Assembly (NCBI GenBank): GCA_029976075.1
Contig: JARKNW010000071.1
Span: 44,345 to 108,344, forward strand
DNA from: Pleomorphomonas sp.
GTDB lineage: Bacteria > Pseudomonadota > Alphaproteobacteria > Rhizobiales > Pleomorphomonadaceae
Direction: 5' to 3'
Length of the DNA stretch: 64,000 nucleotides
The notes beneath the pieces were generated by a model. The model made no database searches. It saw only the letters and a list, made by a program, of their open reading frames with translations, and was not told the DNA's origin. Numbering within the stretch: the stretch's first letter is position 1; every line of letters begins with the position of its first letter. The translations under genes were made by a program, and so were the position numbers. Shown piece after piece: positions 1 through 8,514 of this stretch.

Positions 1-1
1 C

Positions 2-1567
2 ATGAGTCTCGTCAAAAACTTCGTGACGGTGGGAGGCGCCACGCTGTCCTCGCGTCTGCTCGGCTTCGTGCGCGACGTGTTCATGGCCAACATGCTCGGG
101 TCGGGACCGATCGCCGATGCCTTCTTCGTCGCCTTCCGCCTGCCCAACCTGTTCCGCCGCCTGTTCGCCGAAGGCGCGTTCTCTTCAGCCTTCGTACCCC
201 TGTTTGCCCGGGCGCTCGCCGATGGTGGCAAGACGGCGGCGCGCGCACTTGCCGAAGATATTCTGGCCGTCTTCCTGCTGACGTTGGTTATCGTCACCGC
301 CTTGGCCGAGGCCGGTGCGCCCTGGCTGGTCGGCGTGCTGGCACCGGGCTTCATCGATGATCCGCAAAAGTTCGCGGCCGCCGAGTTCATGACGCGGGTG
401 ATGTTCCCCTATCTTGCCTGCATGTCGCTGACCGCCATGGCGGCGGGCATGTTGCAATCCTTCGGGCGCTTCGCGGTCGCGGCCTTCGCGCCGTCGTTGC
501 TCAACGTCATCCTGGTGGCCGCCCTCATTCTGATTTGGTGGGAGCACTGGGCCGGCACGCCGGAAGCCGCCTACACACTGTCCTGGGCGGTTTGCATTTC
601 GGGTGTCGCCCAGTTGATCGCAGTCGGCGGTTCACTGTGGTGGATCGGCTTCCCGATGTCGCTGACGCGACCGCGCTACAACGACAACGTCCGGCGCTTC
701 GTGAACCTCGGCATTCCCGGCGTCATCTCGGGCGGCATCACCCAGATCAATATCGTGGTCGGCACCATCATCGCCTCAATGCAGGCAAGCGCCGTGTCGT
801 GGCTCTACTTCGCCGATCGCATCTATCAGCTGCCGCTTGGGGTGATCGGCGTCGCCATCGGCGTGGTGCTCCTGCCGGACCTGACCCGCCGCGTCCGCAC
901 CGAAAGCGTCGAAAGCATCTTCCACACCCAGAACCGGGCCCTTGAATTTGCCATGGCGCTGACGCTGCCGGCCACCGTCGCCCTTTGCGCCATTCCCTAT
1001 ACCATCATGCACGTGCTGTTCGAGCGCGGCGCCTTCACCGCAGCGGACACGGTCGCCACTGCCGATGCGCTGATCGCCTTCGCGGTCGGTCTGCCGGCCT
1101 TCGTCGCCATCAAGGTCTTCCAGCCGTCCTTCTATGCCCGCGAGGACACCCGCACGCCGACGATACAAGGCGGCATCTCGGTGGCGGTCAACGTCGTGGC
1201 CTCATTGGCGCTGTTTCCCTTCATCGGCCATGTCGGCATCGCCGCAGCGACATCGCTTGCCGCCTGGGTCAACGCGCTGATGTTGGTCATCGAGCTTCAT
1301 CGGCGCGGGCACTTTCGCGCCGACACGCTGCTCACCCGCCGTCTCGTTCTTCTGGCCGTCGCCAGCTTGCTGATGGGGGCTGCACTCATCTTCGGCGAGA
1401 GCCTGATCGATGTGCATCTCCGTGGCGGACGCGAACTTGTTCAGGGCTTCTGGCTCCTGGCCCTTTGCGTCTTCGGCATGGCAGTCTATGGGCTCGCCAC
1501 GGTACTGACCGGCGCCGTGGATGTTCGTCGCTACGCACGCGCCGTACTCGACCGTGGTCGGCGCTGA
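2..1567 (+). CDS. murJ: Lipid II flippase MurJ (MviN family)
   Basis: Inner-membrane MOP-superfamily protein that moves lipid II from the cytoplasmic to the periplasmic face of the membrane for peptidoglycan synthesis. The 521-residue product is the usual family length and hydrophobic throughout, consistent with 14 membrane segments. Residues known to matter in E. coli MurJ are present at the same numbers: S17, R18, R24, D39, N49 and R52. The ATG lies at the second base of the window, so its ribosome binding site cannot be seen, but the N-terminus matches the family exactly. trpS follows after 118 bases, a murJ-trpS order common in Hyphomicrobiales. An imperfect GC hairpin lies in the gap near 1636-1653 but has no T-tract. 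Confidence 0.97.
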   Translation: MSLVKNFVTVGGATLSSRLLGFVRDVFMANMLGSGPIADAFFVAFRLPNLFRRLFAEGAFSSAFVPLFARALADGGKTAARALAEDILAVFLLTLVIVTALAEAGAPWLVGVLAPGFIDDPQKFAAAEFMTRVMFPYLACMSLTAMAAGMLQSFGRFAVAAFAPSLLNVILVAALILIWWEHWAGTPEAAYTLSWAVCISGVAQLIAVGGSLWWIGFPMSLTRPRYNDNVRRFVNLGIPGVISGGITQINIVVGTIIASMQASAVSWLYFADRIYQLPLGVIGVAIGVVLLPDLTRRVRTESVESIFHTQNRALEFAMALTLPATVALCAIPYTIMHVLFERGAFTAADTVATADALIAFAVGLPAFVAIKVFQPSFYAREDTRTPTIQGGISVAVNVVASLALFPFIGHVGIAAATSLAAWVNALMLVIELHRRGHFRADTLLTRRLVLLAVASLLMGAALIFGESLIDVHLRGGRELVQGFWLLALCVFGMAVYGLATVLTGAVDVRRYARAVLDRGRR

Positions 1568-1685
1568 CAGCCTTTTGGCAGACTGCGCCTTTCCGCCTTG
1601 CGGTCACCACGCCGCGGGTTCATAAGTCCGCTCCGCCCGGTTTCACCACCGGGGCGCGTATCACTCTATCCTCGGGTCCAAACCG

Positions 1686-2738
1686 ATGCCTTTCAAGCCT
1701 CTCGTCTTCTCCGGCGTGCAACCGACCGGCAATCTTCATCTCGGCAACTATCTCGGCGCCATCAAGCGCTTCGTGGAAATGCAGGCGACCCACGACTGCA
1801 TCTACTGCGTGGTCGATGAGCATGCCATCACCGTCTGGCAGGATCCCTTCGAGCTCAGGCGCCAGATCCGTGAAGTGACGGCCGCTTTCCTCGCCGCTGG
1901 CATCGATCCGAAGAAGCACATCGTCTTCAATCAGAGCCAGGTGCCGGAGCACGCCGAGCTCGCCTGGGTGTTCAACTGCGTTGCCCGCATGGGCTGGCTC
2001 AACCGCATGACGCAGTTCAAGGAGAAGGCCGGCAAGGACCGCGAGAATGTCTCGGTTGGCCTGTTCGCCTATCCCAGCCTGATGGCGGCCGACATCCTGG
2101 TCTACCGCGCGACTCACGTTCCGGTCGGCGAGGACCAGAAACAGCATCTCGAGCTCACCCGAGACATCGCCACGAAGTTCAACAACGACTTCTCAGCTTC
2201 GATCGTCGCTCAGGGGCACAGCGCCGAGGACGGTTACTTCCCGCTGCCCGAACCGCTGACACAGGGACCGGCGCCGCGCGTCATGAGCCTTCGCGACGGC
2301 ACCAAGAAGATGTCGAAGTCCGATCCTTCGGACTACTCGCGCATCAATCTGACCGATGACCGGGACGCTATCGCCCAGAAGATCCGCAAGGCCCGTACCG
2401 ATCCGGAACCGCTTCCTTCCGATGTCGAGGGCCTCAAGGAGCGGCCGGACGCCGATAACCTCGTCACCATCTACGCCGCGCTCGCGGGCATGACGAGAGA
2501 GGAAGTGCTCAGGGATCACGGCGGATCGCAGTTCTCGGCCTTCAAGCCGGCTCTCGCCGATCTCGCGGTATCCATCCTGTCGCCGATCAACGACAAGATG
2601 AAGGCCCTGATGGCCGAGCCCGACCACATCGATGCCATCCTCGCCGACGGTTCGGAGCGAGCCGGTGCCATTGCCGGCAAGGTGATGGACGAGGTGCGTG
2701 ACATCGTCGGCTTCATCCAGAGCCGCAAGCGGCGCTGA
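1686..2738 (+). CDS. trpS: Tryptophanyl-tRNA synthetase
   Basis: Class I aminoacyl-tRNA synthetase that charges tRNA-Trp in the cytoplasm. The class signatures are visible: the HIGH-type motif HLGN at residues 18-21, preceded by the PTGNL context typical of TrpS, and KMSKS at 208-212. The 350 residues are within the normal TrpS range. The ATG at 1686 gives the standard [15 protein letters not shown] start of rhizobial TrpS. It is followed by a long inverted repeat that separates it from the downstream universal stress gene. Confidence 0.97.
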   Translation: MPFKPLVFSGVQPTGNLHLGNYLGAIKRFVEMQATHDCIYCVVDEHAITVWQDPFELRRQIREVTAAFLAAGIDPKKHIVFNQSQVPEHAELAWVFNCVARMGWLNRMTQFKEKAGKDRENVSVGLFAYPSLMAADILVYRATHVPVGEDQKQHLELTRDIATKFNNDFSASIVAQGHSAEDGYFPLPEPLTQGPAPRVMSLRDGTKKMSKSDPSDYSRINLTDDRDAIAQKIRKARTDPEPLPSDVEGLKERPDADNLVTIYAALAGMTREEVLRDHGGSQFSAFKPALADLAVSILSPINDKMKALMAEPDHIDAILADGSERAGAIAGKVMDEVRDIVGFIQSRKRR

Positions 2739-2762
2739 AGCGCCTCGCATTCGGAAAACTTG

Positions 2763-2794
2763 AAGGCCGGCGCGGCTTGTCCGACGCCGGCCTT
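2763..2794 (+). terminator. Inverted repeat after trpS, terminator-like
   Basis: A perfect 10-base stem (AAGGCCGGCG at 2763-2772, CGCCGGCCTT at 2785-2794) with a 12-base loop begins 24 bases after the trpS stop. It lacks a good T-tract, so termination may be weak or factor-assisted. It lies over the TTG-initiated extension of the next reading frame and argues against that longer start. Confidence 0.5.
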
Positions 2795-2810
2795 CTGCTA
2801 CTCTGCGGGC

Positions 2811-3308
2811 ATGGTTTCACGCCGTCTCGCCCGCGAAGAAGGGCACCGCCGCAAGTTCCTTTGCGTCATCGACGACACGCCGGAATGCGATCGGGCGGTG
2901 GTCTACGCGGCGACGCGTGCCCGGCACACCGCCGGCGCCCTGGTACTGCTCTATGTCATTCCGCCCGGCGACTTTCAGCATTGGCGGGGCGTCGAGGAGA
3001 TGATGCGCGCCGAGGCAATGGACGAAGCGCGACAACGGCTCGCCGCGACCGCTGAGCGCGTGCATGCCTTTGCAGCCGACATCGAGGCAGAGCTCATCAT
3101 CCGCGAAGGACAGGCTGCCGAGGCGATCCACCGCCTGATCGAGGAGGATCGCGACATCGCCATTCTGGTGCTTGCCGCGGGTGTCGGCAGTGAGGGCCCC
3201 GGCCCGCTGGTCACGTCGGTTGCCGCCCGTTCGGGACCGCCATTTCCGATTCCGGTGACCATCGTTCCGGGCGACATGAGCGACGAGGATATCGCGGCCG
3301 TCGGCTGA
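2811..3308 (+). CDS. Universal stress protein (UspA family)
   Basis: Small cytoplasmic Usp-fold protein, 165 residues from ATG 2811. The start of the fold is seen as KFLCVIDDTPECDRAVVYAA, then VLLYVIPP, and the C-terminus has the PFPIPVTIVPGD strand usual for rhizobial members. Usp proteins bind nucleotides or act as stress-linked dimers; the exact role here is unknown. The frame is open upstream to a TTG at 2760, but that stretch is a perfect inverted repeat, so ATG 2811 is preferred although no strong Shine-Dalgarno is visible. It sits between trpS and nfuA, an order seen in many Hyphomicrobiales. Confidence 0.88.
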   Translation: MVSRRLAREEGHRRKFLCVIDDTPECDRAVVYAATRARHTAGALVLLYVIPPGDFQHWRGVEEMMRAEAMDEARQRLAATAERVHAFAADIEAELIIREGQAAEAIHRLIEEDRDIAILVLAAGVGSEGPGPLVTSVAARSGPPFPIPVTIVPGDMSDEDIAAVG

Positions 3309-3372
3309 TCTTGCCCAAACGATTTATGTCCGCAGGTTCACCGATTGTTCATTTGCAAAGTCGGAACTATCC

Positions 3373-3391
3373 TCTAAAGATCAAGTTTAGA
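3373..3391. promoter_or_regulatory. Inverted repeat upstream of nfuA (candidate operator)
   Basis: TCTAAA at 3373-3378 and TTTAGA at 3386-3391 form a perfect 6-base inverted repeat with a 7-base spacer, ending 37 bases before the nfuA ATG. The AT-rich symmetry stands out in a GC-rich genome and suggests a dimeric regulator site. It does not match the orientation of the Irr/ICE consensus, nor RirA or IscR sites as I know them, so the regulator is not named. Confidence 0.4.
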
Positions 3392-3428
3392 CATGTTCCA
3401 ATCAGGCAAGCCTGAGGAGCCCCACAAG

Positions 3429-3983
3429 ATGTTCATCCAGACCGAGTCCACGCCCAATCCGGCTACGCTGAAGTTTCTGCCGGGACGGGTCGTCCTCGAA
3501 GGCAGCCCGCGCGAATTCCTGACACCCGAACAGGCAGCGGTTTCGCCGCTCGCCAGCGCCCTTTTCGAAATCTCCGAAGTGACCGGCGTGTTCTTTGGCG
3601 CCGACTTCATCACGGTGACCAGCCGGGATGGAGATTGGGCCCATCTGAAGCCAGCGGTGCTGGGCGTCATCATGGAACACTTCATGTCGGGTGCTCCCGT
3701 CCTGACAACCGCCGAAGCGGCGGCGGGAGCCGAGGATTTCGATCCGGCCGACGCCGAAACGGTATCGTCGATCAAGGAACTGCTCGACACGCGCGTGCGC
3801 CCGGCCGTGGCCGCCGATGGCGGCGACATCACCTTCCGCGCCTATAAGGACGGCATCGTTTACCTCAACATGCGCGGCGCCTGCGCCGGTTGTCCTTCGT
3901 CGACGGCGACGCTGCGCAACGGCATCCAGAATCTTCTTCGCCACTTCCTGCCGGATGTGCGTGAAGTCCGCGCCGTCGCCTGA
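3429..3983 (+). CDS. nfuA: NifU-family Fe-S cluster carrier (Nfu)
   Basis: Two-domain Nfu protein of 184 residues that carries Fe-S clusters to target apoproteins in the cytoplasm. The N-terminal Nfu domain begins MFIQTESTPNPATLKFLPG, the standard start of alphaproteobacterial and mitochondrial NFU1-type proteins. The C-terminal NifU-like domain holds the cluster-binding C152-x-x-C155 motif (CAGC). ATG 3429 is chosen over the upstream in-frame ATG 3393 because GAGGAG lies 9 bases before it and the protein then starts at the conserved motif. A strong intrinsic terminator follows, so the gene is probably monocistronic. An AT-rich inverted repeat upstream may be a regulatory site. Confidence 0.95.
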   Translation: MFIQTESTPNPATLKFLPGRVVLEGSPREFLTPEQAAVSPLASALFEISEVTGVFFGADFITVTSRDGDWAHLKPAVLGVIMEHFMSGAPVLTTAEAAAGAEDFDPADAETVSSIKELLDTRVRPAVAADGGDITFRAYKDGIVYLNMRGACAGCPSSTATLRNGIQNLLRHFLPDVREVRAVA

Positions 3984-4010
3984 TCAAGGCATCCGTCAAT
4001 CTGCTTTCCA

Positions 4011-4042
4011 CGCCGCCGGCCCAGCCGGCGGCGTTGTTTTTT
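4011..4042 (+). terminator. Intrinsic terminator of nfuA
   Basis: A perfect 10-base GC stem (CGCCGCCGGC at 4011-4020, GCCGGCGGCG at 4024-4033), a CCA loop and the T-rich run TTGTTTTTT at 4034-4042. Confidence 0.93.
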
Positions 4043-4227
4043 CCTGGAGCGCGAGTGCCCTTTCAAGATGTCGTGACAATGTTGTGAGTAAACGGCAATC
4101 AGCGGCGGAATCGCTCGACCGGTCACTTTTATCGAACAATTTGTCAGCCGATCGTTGGCTATTCGACCCTGCGCGTGGAGCCTAAGTCAGACGCGAGTTT
4201 CGCTTCTCGCTTTCGAAAGGCTTTGCA

Positions 4228-4821
4228 ATGTCCGCTGTTCTTGCCGACGACACCCTCGACCGCCTGTTCCGCGAAGGTCGTTCTTATAACGGCTTCCTCG
4301 ACAAGCCGGTCAGCGACGAAACGCTGAAGACGCTGGCCGAGCTTACCAGCCTCGGCCCGACGGAGGCCAACACCCTGCCCGGCCGTTTCGTCTTCGTGAA
4401 ATCGTCCGAAGCCAAGGAAAAATTGTTGGCCGCCATGGCGCCAGGCAACCAAGCCAAGACCAAGACCGCGCCGGTCTCCGTCATTGCCGCCTATGACCTC
4501 GATTTCTACGAAAACCTGCCGAAGACTTTTCCGCATGTCGACGCCCGGTCATGGTATGTCGGGGCGCCAGACGAGCGGCTGCAGTTCTCGGCCCTGCGCT
4601 CAGCATCGCTGCAGGTCGGCTATCTGACCACGGCTGCCAGAGCTCTCGGTCTTGATGTCGGTCCAATGGCGGGCTTCGACGCCGCCGCCATCGACGCTGC
4701 CTTCTTCCCAGGCAGCCGCACAAAGACTTTCCTGGTGATCAATCTCGGCTATGGCGACAAAACATCGCTCTACCCGCGCCTGCCGCGCCTTGCCTTCGAA
4801 GAATACGCTCGCATCGTCTGA
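4228..4821 (+). CDS. Nitroreductase-family flavoprotein, RutE-like (malonic semialdehyde reductase type)
   Basis: FMN-dependent oxidoreductase of 197 residues. The N-terminal pattern LDRLFREGRSYNGF and the motif SLGPTEANTLPGRFVFV are typical of the RutE/HadB-like branch, which reduces malonic semialdehyde to 3-hydroxypropionate in E. coli pyrimidine degradation. No other rut gene is nearby, so the real substrate may be a different semialdehyde or quinone. The ATG at 4228 has GAAAGG about 8 bases upstream. The gene stands alone, between the nfuA terminator and its own terminator, with about 185 bases of upstream space for a promoter. Confidence 0.88.
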   Translation: MSAVLADDTLDRLFREGRSYNGFLDKPVSDETLKTLAELTSLGPTEANTLPGRFVFVKSSEAKEKLLAAMAPGNQAKTKTAPVSVIAAYDLDFYENLPKTFPHVDARSWYVGAPDERLQFSALRSASLQVGYLTTAARALGLDVGPMAGFDAAAIDAAFFPGSRTKTFLVINLGYGDKTSLYPRLPRLAFEEYARIV

Positions 4822-4844
4822 CCGTCGCTTGCTCAGCCACGGAC

Positions 4845-4876
4845 GGCCCCGCCGGCGACGGCGGGGCCTTTCATTT
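4845..4876 (+). terminator. Intrinsic terminator of the nitroreductase gene
   Basis: A perfect 10-base stem (GGCCCCGCCG at 4845-4854, CGGCGGGGCC at 4859-4868) with a GCGA tetraloop, followed by TTTCATTT. The T-rich side is on the plus strand, so it serves the nitroreductase gene rather than the convergent nth. Confidence 0.88.
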
Positions 4877-4892
4877 GAGATACTCTCATCGT

Positions 4893-5603
4893 CTACATCA
4901 TCGGTAGGCGCTTTTCGGGACTCCGGCAGAGATCGGCGACGATACAGCGCTCGCACTCGGGCCTGCGAGCCTTGCAAACATAGCGGCCGTGCAGGATCAG
5001 CCAGTGATGGGCATGCAGGAGGTAGCCTTTCGGGACGACTTTCTCCAAGCCGAGCTCCACCTCGATCGGCGTTCGTCCTGGTGCAAGGCCCAGCCGATTT
5101 GAAACCCGGAAGACGTGGGTGTCTACTGCAATGGTCGGCTCGCCGAAGGCGATGTTGAGAACAACGTTCGCCGTCTTGCGCCCAACGCCTGGCAGCGCTT
5201 CCAGCGCCGCCCGATCACGCGGCACTTCACCATGATGCTCGCGCACCAGGATTTCCGACAGGGCGATCACATTCTTGGCCTTGTTGCGGTAGAGGCCGAT
5301 GGTCTTGATCGCTTCCCGAAGCCGATCTTCCCCCAGCGCCACCATCTTCTCCGGCGTGTCGACCGTTTCGAACAGCGGGCGCGTTGCCTTGTTGACGCCG
5401 GCGTCGGTGGTCTGTGCGGATAGCGTGACCGCGACGAGGAGTGTGTAAGGATTGACGGCGTAGAGCTCGCCGCGCGGCTCCGGGTTGGCCTTCTGGAAAG
5501 TGGCGAACAGCTCTTCGATTTCGGCCGGACTCATCGGGCGGGTCGGTGGAATCGGCTTGTCGACCTCTTCGGACGCGACGGCAACGGCAGGCTTTCTCGG
5601 CAC
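4893..5603 (-). CDS. nth: Endonuclease III (DNA glycosylase/AP lyase)
   Basis: Base-excision repair enzyme that removes oxidised pyrimidines and cuts the abasic strand. The helix-hairpin-helix is LPGVGRKTA at residues 137-145 with catalytic K143; the catalytic aspartate is D161 in the VDTHVFRVSNR motif. The C-terminal 4Fe-4S loop is complete: C210-x6-C217-x2-C220-x5-C226. The start is GTG at 5603 with GGAG 9 bases upstream. The roughly 24-residue extension before the conserved core is common in rhizobial Nth; an internal ATG at residue 24 is a weaker alternative. It is divergent from the ada-like gene, giving two repair genes around one 190-base intergenic region. Confidence 0.96.
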   Translation of the reverse strand: MPRKPAVAVASEEVDKPIPPTRPMSPAEIEELFATFQKANPEPRGELYAVNPYTLLVAVTLSAQTTDAGVNKATRPLFETVDTPEKMVALGEDRLREAIKTIGLYRNKAKNVIALSEILVREHHGEVPRDRAALEALPGVGRKTANVVLNIAFGEPTIAVDTHVFRVSNRLGLAPGRTPIEVELGLEKVVPKGYLLHAHHWLILHGRYVCKARRPECERCIVADLCRSPEKRLPMM

Positions 5604-5793
5604 GGGCAGATACTCCGGGCAAGGCTCAATGCCACTTTCTATAGCCGGATTTGCCGCCTGACAGAGTCAGCAGCGTCGCGTTCTGGCGGTCAGCGATGCT
5701 TTTTTTGCGCTTTTTCTTCCGTCGTGCGAAAATCGGGTGGTTGGATCGCCCCACGCTCCCTAACTTCGCATCGCACCCTTGATGGAGGACGCG

Positions 5794-6759
5794 ATGGACG
5801 CCATTACGCTCACAGACAACCTCACCTCGCCGCCGATGTCGGCGAGCTGGCTGCACGAGGGACTGCGGATGGCGGGCGAGGTAACTCTCGATCGCGATCA
5901 CAGCGACTATGTCCTCGTGCGCGACACCATCCAGTTCATATCGGAACGCTGGCGCGACCAGCCGGAGCTGGAGGCGATAGCCGCCGCCGTCGGGACCGAC
6001 GCCAACCATCTGCATCGTCTGTTCACACGTTGGGCCGGCCTGACGCCCAAGGCCTTCGTGCAGGCGCTGACGCTCGACGAGGCACGACGGATGCTCGACC
6101 AATCGTCGTCCATCCTCGATACAGCCTTTGAGGTCGGCCTTTCAGGTCCGGGCCGATTGCACGATCTCTTCGTGACGCACGAGGCGATGAGCCCAGGCGC
6201 CTACAAGGCACGCGGAGCGGGTGTGACCGTTGCCTACGGCTTCCACACCTCGCCCTTCGGAACCGCTCTGGTCATGGCAACCGACAGGGGACTTGCCGGC
6301 ATAGCCTTCGCCGACCCCGGCGAGGAGCAGAAGGCCTTCCGCGACATGTCAGCGCGCTGGCCGGCAGCCACCTACGTTCAGGACGAAGCGGTGACCGCGC
6401 CCTATGCCAGGCAGGTGTTCGACCCGACCGTGTGGTCGCAGGATCGGCCAATCCGGCTGGTGTTCATTGGCTCTGACTTCGAAGTGCGCGTCTGGGAGAC
6501 GCTGCTGCGAATTCCGCTCGGCAAGGCGACGACCTATTCGGACATCGCCCGGCACATCGGCAACCCCAACGCAGCGCGGGCGGTCGGCTCGGCCGTCGGT
6601 CGAAACCCGCTGTCGTTCGTCGTACCGTGCCACCGCGTGCTCGGTCGCGAGGGCGACCTTTGCGGCTACCACTGGGGTCTCACGCGCAAGAAGGCCATTC
6701 TCGGATGGGAGACAGGTCTGGCGCGCCGGCTTGGTGGCGCCGAAGTGGAGAGAGGCTGA
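5794..6759 (+). CDS. ada: Ada-like protein: AraC-type HTH fused to methylated-DNA-protein cysteine methyltransferase
   Basis: 321-residue fusion. Residues about 40-140 form an AraC/XylS-type helix-turn-helix domain, and about 215-310 an O6-methylguanine-DNA methyltransferase domain with the active-site VPCHRV motif (acceptor C279). The methyl group is transferred irreversibly from DNA to this cysteine. The zinc-binding N-terminal domain of E. coli Ada, which senses methylphosphotriesters, is absent, so activation by the classical C38 methylation cannot occur. ATG 5794 is chosen because GGAGG lies 5 bases upstream; an ATG at 5782 and a TTG at 5779 are in frame but less well placed. Divergent from nth. 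Confidence 0.93.
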   Translation: MDAITLTDNLTSPPMSASWLHEGLRMAGEVTLDRDHSDYVLVRDTIQFISERWRDQPELEAIAAAVGTDANHLHRLFTRWAGLTPKAFVQALTLDEARRMLDQSSSILDTAFEVGLSGPGRLHDLFVTHEAMSPGAYKARGAGVTVAYGFHTSPFGTALVMATDRGLAGIAFADPGEEQKAFRDMSARWPAATYVQDEAVTAPYARQVFDPTVWSQDRPIRLVFIGSDFEVRVWETLLRIPLGKATTYSDIARHIGNPNAARAVGSAVGRNPLSFVVPCHRVLGREGDLCGYHWGLTRKKAILGWETGLARRLGGAEVERG

Positions 6760-6778
6760 AGCCGGTATTTTCGCCGAC

Positions 6779-6820
6779 AAAAAACGCCGCGACGGGAAAC
6801 CATCGCGGCGTTCTTCGTTT
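6779..6820. terminator. Bidirectional intrinsic terminator between ada and gpmA
   Basis: A perfect 10-base stem (AACGCCGCGA at 6783-6792, TCGCGGCGTT at 6803-6812). On the minus strand it is followed by six T (A-run 6779-6784), a good terminator for gpmA. On the plus strand it is followed by CTTCGTTT, adequate for ada. Confidence 0.9.
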
Positions 6821-6838
6821 CTCGACAGTTGCCAAAGA

Positions 6839-7459
6839 TCAGGCCGACAGGACCTTCTTCGACTTGATCGAGCCATCCTCGTTGAGCTCGTAGACGATCG
6901 GCTCGCCGGTGTTGAGCTCGCGGGCGACGATCTCGTCGCCGGTCAGCTTCTCGAGGTCCATGATGATCGAACGCAGCGAGTTGCCATGAGCGGCAACCAG
7001 CACGTTCTCGCCCTTGAGAACGCGCGGCAGGATCTCGGCGTTGAAGTAGGGCAGCGTACGCTCGGCGGTGTTCTTCAGGCTCTCGCCGCCCGGAGGGGGA
7101 ACGTCGAACGAACGGCGCCAAATGTGCACCTGCTCCTCGCCCCACTTCTTGCGGGCGTCGTCCTTGTTGAGGCCAGTCAGTTCGCCATAGTCACGCTCGT
7201 TGAGGGCCTGATCGCGAATGGTCTGGAGGTCGGGCTGGCCGACTTCACCAAGGATGAGGCGCAGGGTGTGCTGGGCGCGCGTCAGAGCCGAGGTGTAGGC
7301 GATGTCGTACTTGTAGCCCAGCGCCTTGAGGCGGGTACCGGCGGCGGTGGCTTCCTTGACACCCTGGGCAGTGAGGTCGGGATCCTTCCAACCAGTGAAC
7401 AGGTTGAGCAGGTTCCACTCGGACTGGCCGTGGCGGACGAGGACCAGAATGCGGCTCAT
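6839..7459 (-). CDS. gpmA: 2,3-bisphosphoglycerate-dependent phosphoglycerate mutase
   Basis: Glycolytic and gluconeogenic enzyme that interconverts 3- and 2-phosphoglycerate through a phosphohistidine. The catalytic motif [10 protein letters not shown] sits at the N-terminus (H10), and the second core motif AAHGNSLR is near the C-terminus. The product is 206 residues, the short dPGM form usual in alphaproteobacteria, against about 250 in E. coli. The ATG at 7459 has GGAG 8 bases upstream; the frame is open further upstream but without family similarity. It lies 102 bases after dapB on the same strand, a dapB-gpmA arrangement known in rhizobia, and ends at a bidirectional terminator. Confidence 0.96.
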   Translation of the reverse strand: MSRILVLVRHGQSEWNLLNLFTGWKDPDLTAQGVKEATAAGTRLKALGYKYDIAYTSALTRAQHTLRLILGEVGQPDLQTIRDQALNERDYGELTGLNKDDARKKWGEEQVHIWRRSFDVPPPGGESLKNTAERTLPYFNAEILPRVLKGENVLVAAHGNSLRSIIMDLEKLTGDEIVARELNTGEPIVYELNEDGSIKSKKVLSA

Positions 7460-7561
7460 AGGCTTTTCTCCAGTTGATCGTTTCATTGCGGGCCGAAGCC
7501 AACCATCGGCTCCGGAACGTTCGGCATCCGGCCATCGCTCCAAGGCGTGACCGGTATTTCG

Positions 7562-8374
7562 TCAATCCTTGAGGCCCAGAACATCGGCCATGTCGTAGCG
7601 ACCCGGCTTGCGACCGCGAGCCCAGAGCGCGGCGCGCACCGCTCCCTTGGCAAACTGAGCCCGATCCTCAGCGACGTGTTTCAACTCCAACCTTTCGCCG
7701 GCACCGGCGAGATAGACGGTGTGCTCACCGACCACGGATCCGCCGCGCAACGTGGCAAAGCCGATCGCCCCCTGTGGACGCGGACCGGTATAGCCATCGC
7801 GAGAGCGAACGGCGTAGTCGTCCAGCTTGATGTCGCGGCCGCGTGCTGCCGCCTCGCCGAGCAGCAGCGCCGTGCCGGAGGGGGCATCCACCTTCTGGCG
7901 GTGATGCATTTCCAGAATCTCGACGTCGAACTCGGGCCCCAGCACCCGCGCCGCCCGCTCGACAAGCAGCGCGAGCAGATTGACGCCGACGCTCATATTG
8001 CCGGATTTGACGATCGTGGCATGACGGGCCGCAGCGTCGATCTTTGCCTCGTCCTCGGCCGAGCAACCGGTCGTTCCGATGATGTGGGCAATGCGAGCCT
8101 GGGCGGCCAGCTCGGCGAACTCGATGGTCGCCGCCGGCGTTGTAAAATCGAGAATCCCTTCGGCACCAACCACGGCGGCAAGTGCATCAGTCGTCAGCGG
8201 CACGCCGATTTCGCCAATGCCGGCCAACATTCCGGCATCGTTTCCAATCAGTGGACTACCTTCGCGTTCAATGGCCGCGTGAACCGTCACGCCAGCCGTT
8301 TCGGAGATGATGCGCACCAGCGTGCGCCCCATGCGTCCGCCGGCACCAACCACAACGAGCTTCATGTCCGACAT
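7562..8374 (-). CDS. dapB: 4-hydroxy-tetrahydrodipicolinate reductase
   Basis: NAD(P)H-dependent enzyme of the diaminopimelate/lysine pathway. The 270-residue product has the dinucleotide-binding GAGGRMGR at 10-17, the signature [16 protein letters not shown] with H157/H158 and K161, and DAPSGT at 163-168. The ATG at 8374 follows GAGG at 6 bases; a longer frame to 8413 lacks a site. Upstream on the same strand is an alpha/beta hydrolase gene and downstream is gpmA, so the three may be cotranscribed. Confidence 0.96.
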   Translation of the reverse strand: MSDMKLVVVGAGGRMGRTLVRIISETAGVTVHAAIEREGSPLIGNDAGMLAGIGEIGVPLTTDALAAVVGAEGILDFTTPAATIEFAELAAQARIAHIIGTTGCSAEDEAKIDAAARHATIVKSGNMSVGVNLLALLVERAARVLGPEFDVEILEMHHRQKVDAPSGTALLLGEAAARGRDIKLDDYAVRSRDGYTGPRPQGAIGFATLRGGSVVGEHTVYLAGAGERLELKHVAEDRAQFAKGAVRAALWARGRKPGRYDMADVLGLKD

Positions 8375-8514
8375 GTTCGACCTCGCCGGTTCAGGGGAGA
8401 ACACCGTTGCCATGGCGGCCTTCTATCATGCGAGGACCGCGAGGTAATCCTTTAGTCGCAAAAAACCGTCGGGATCACGCTGGAAAAAACGCGTATTGGC
8501 GAGGAATTTCGCAC

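Noticed and set aside
2760..2810. TTG-initiated extension of the universal stress gene
   Set aside because: The DNA is a perfect 10-base-stem inverted repeat after trpS and encodes nothing family-like.
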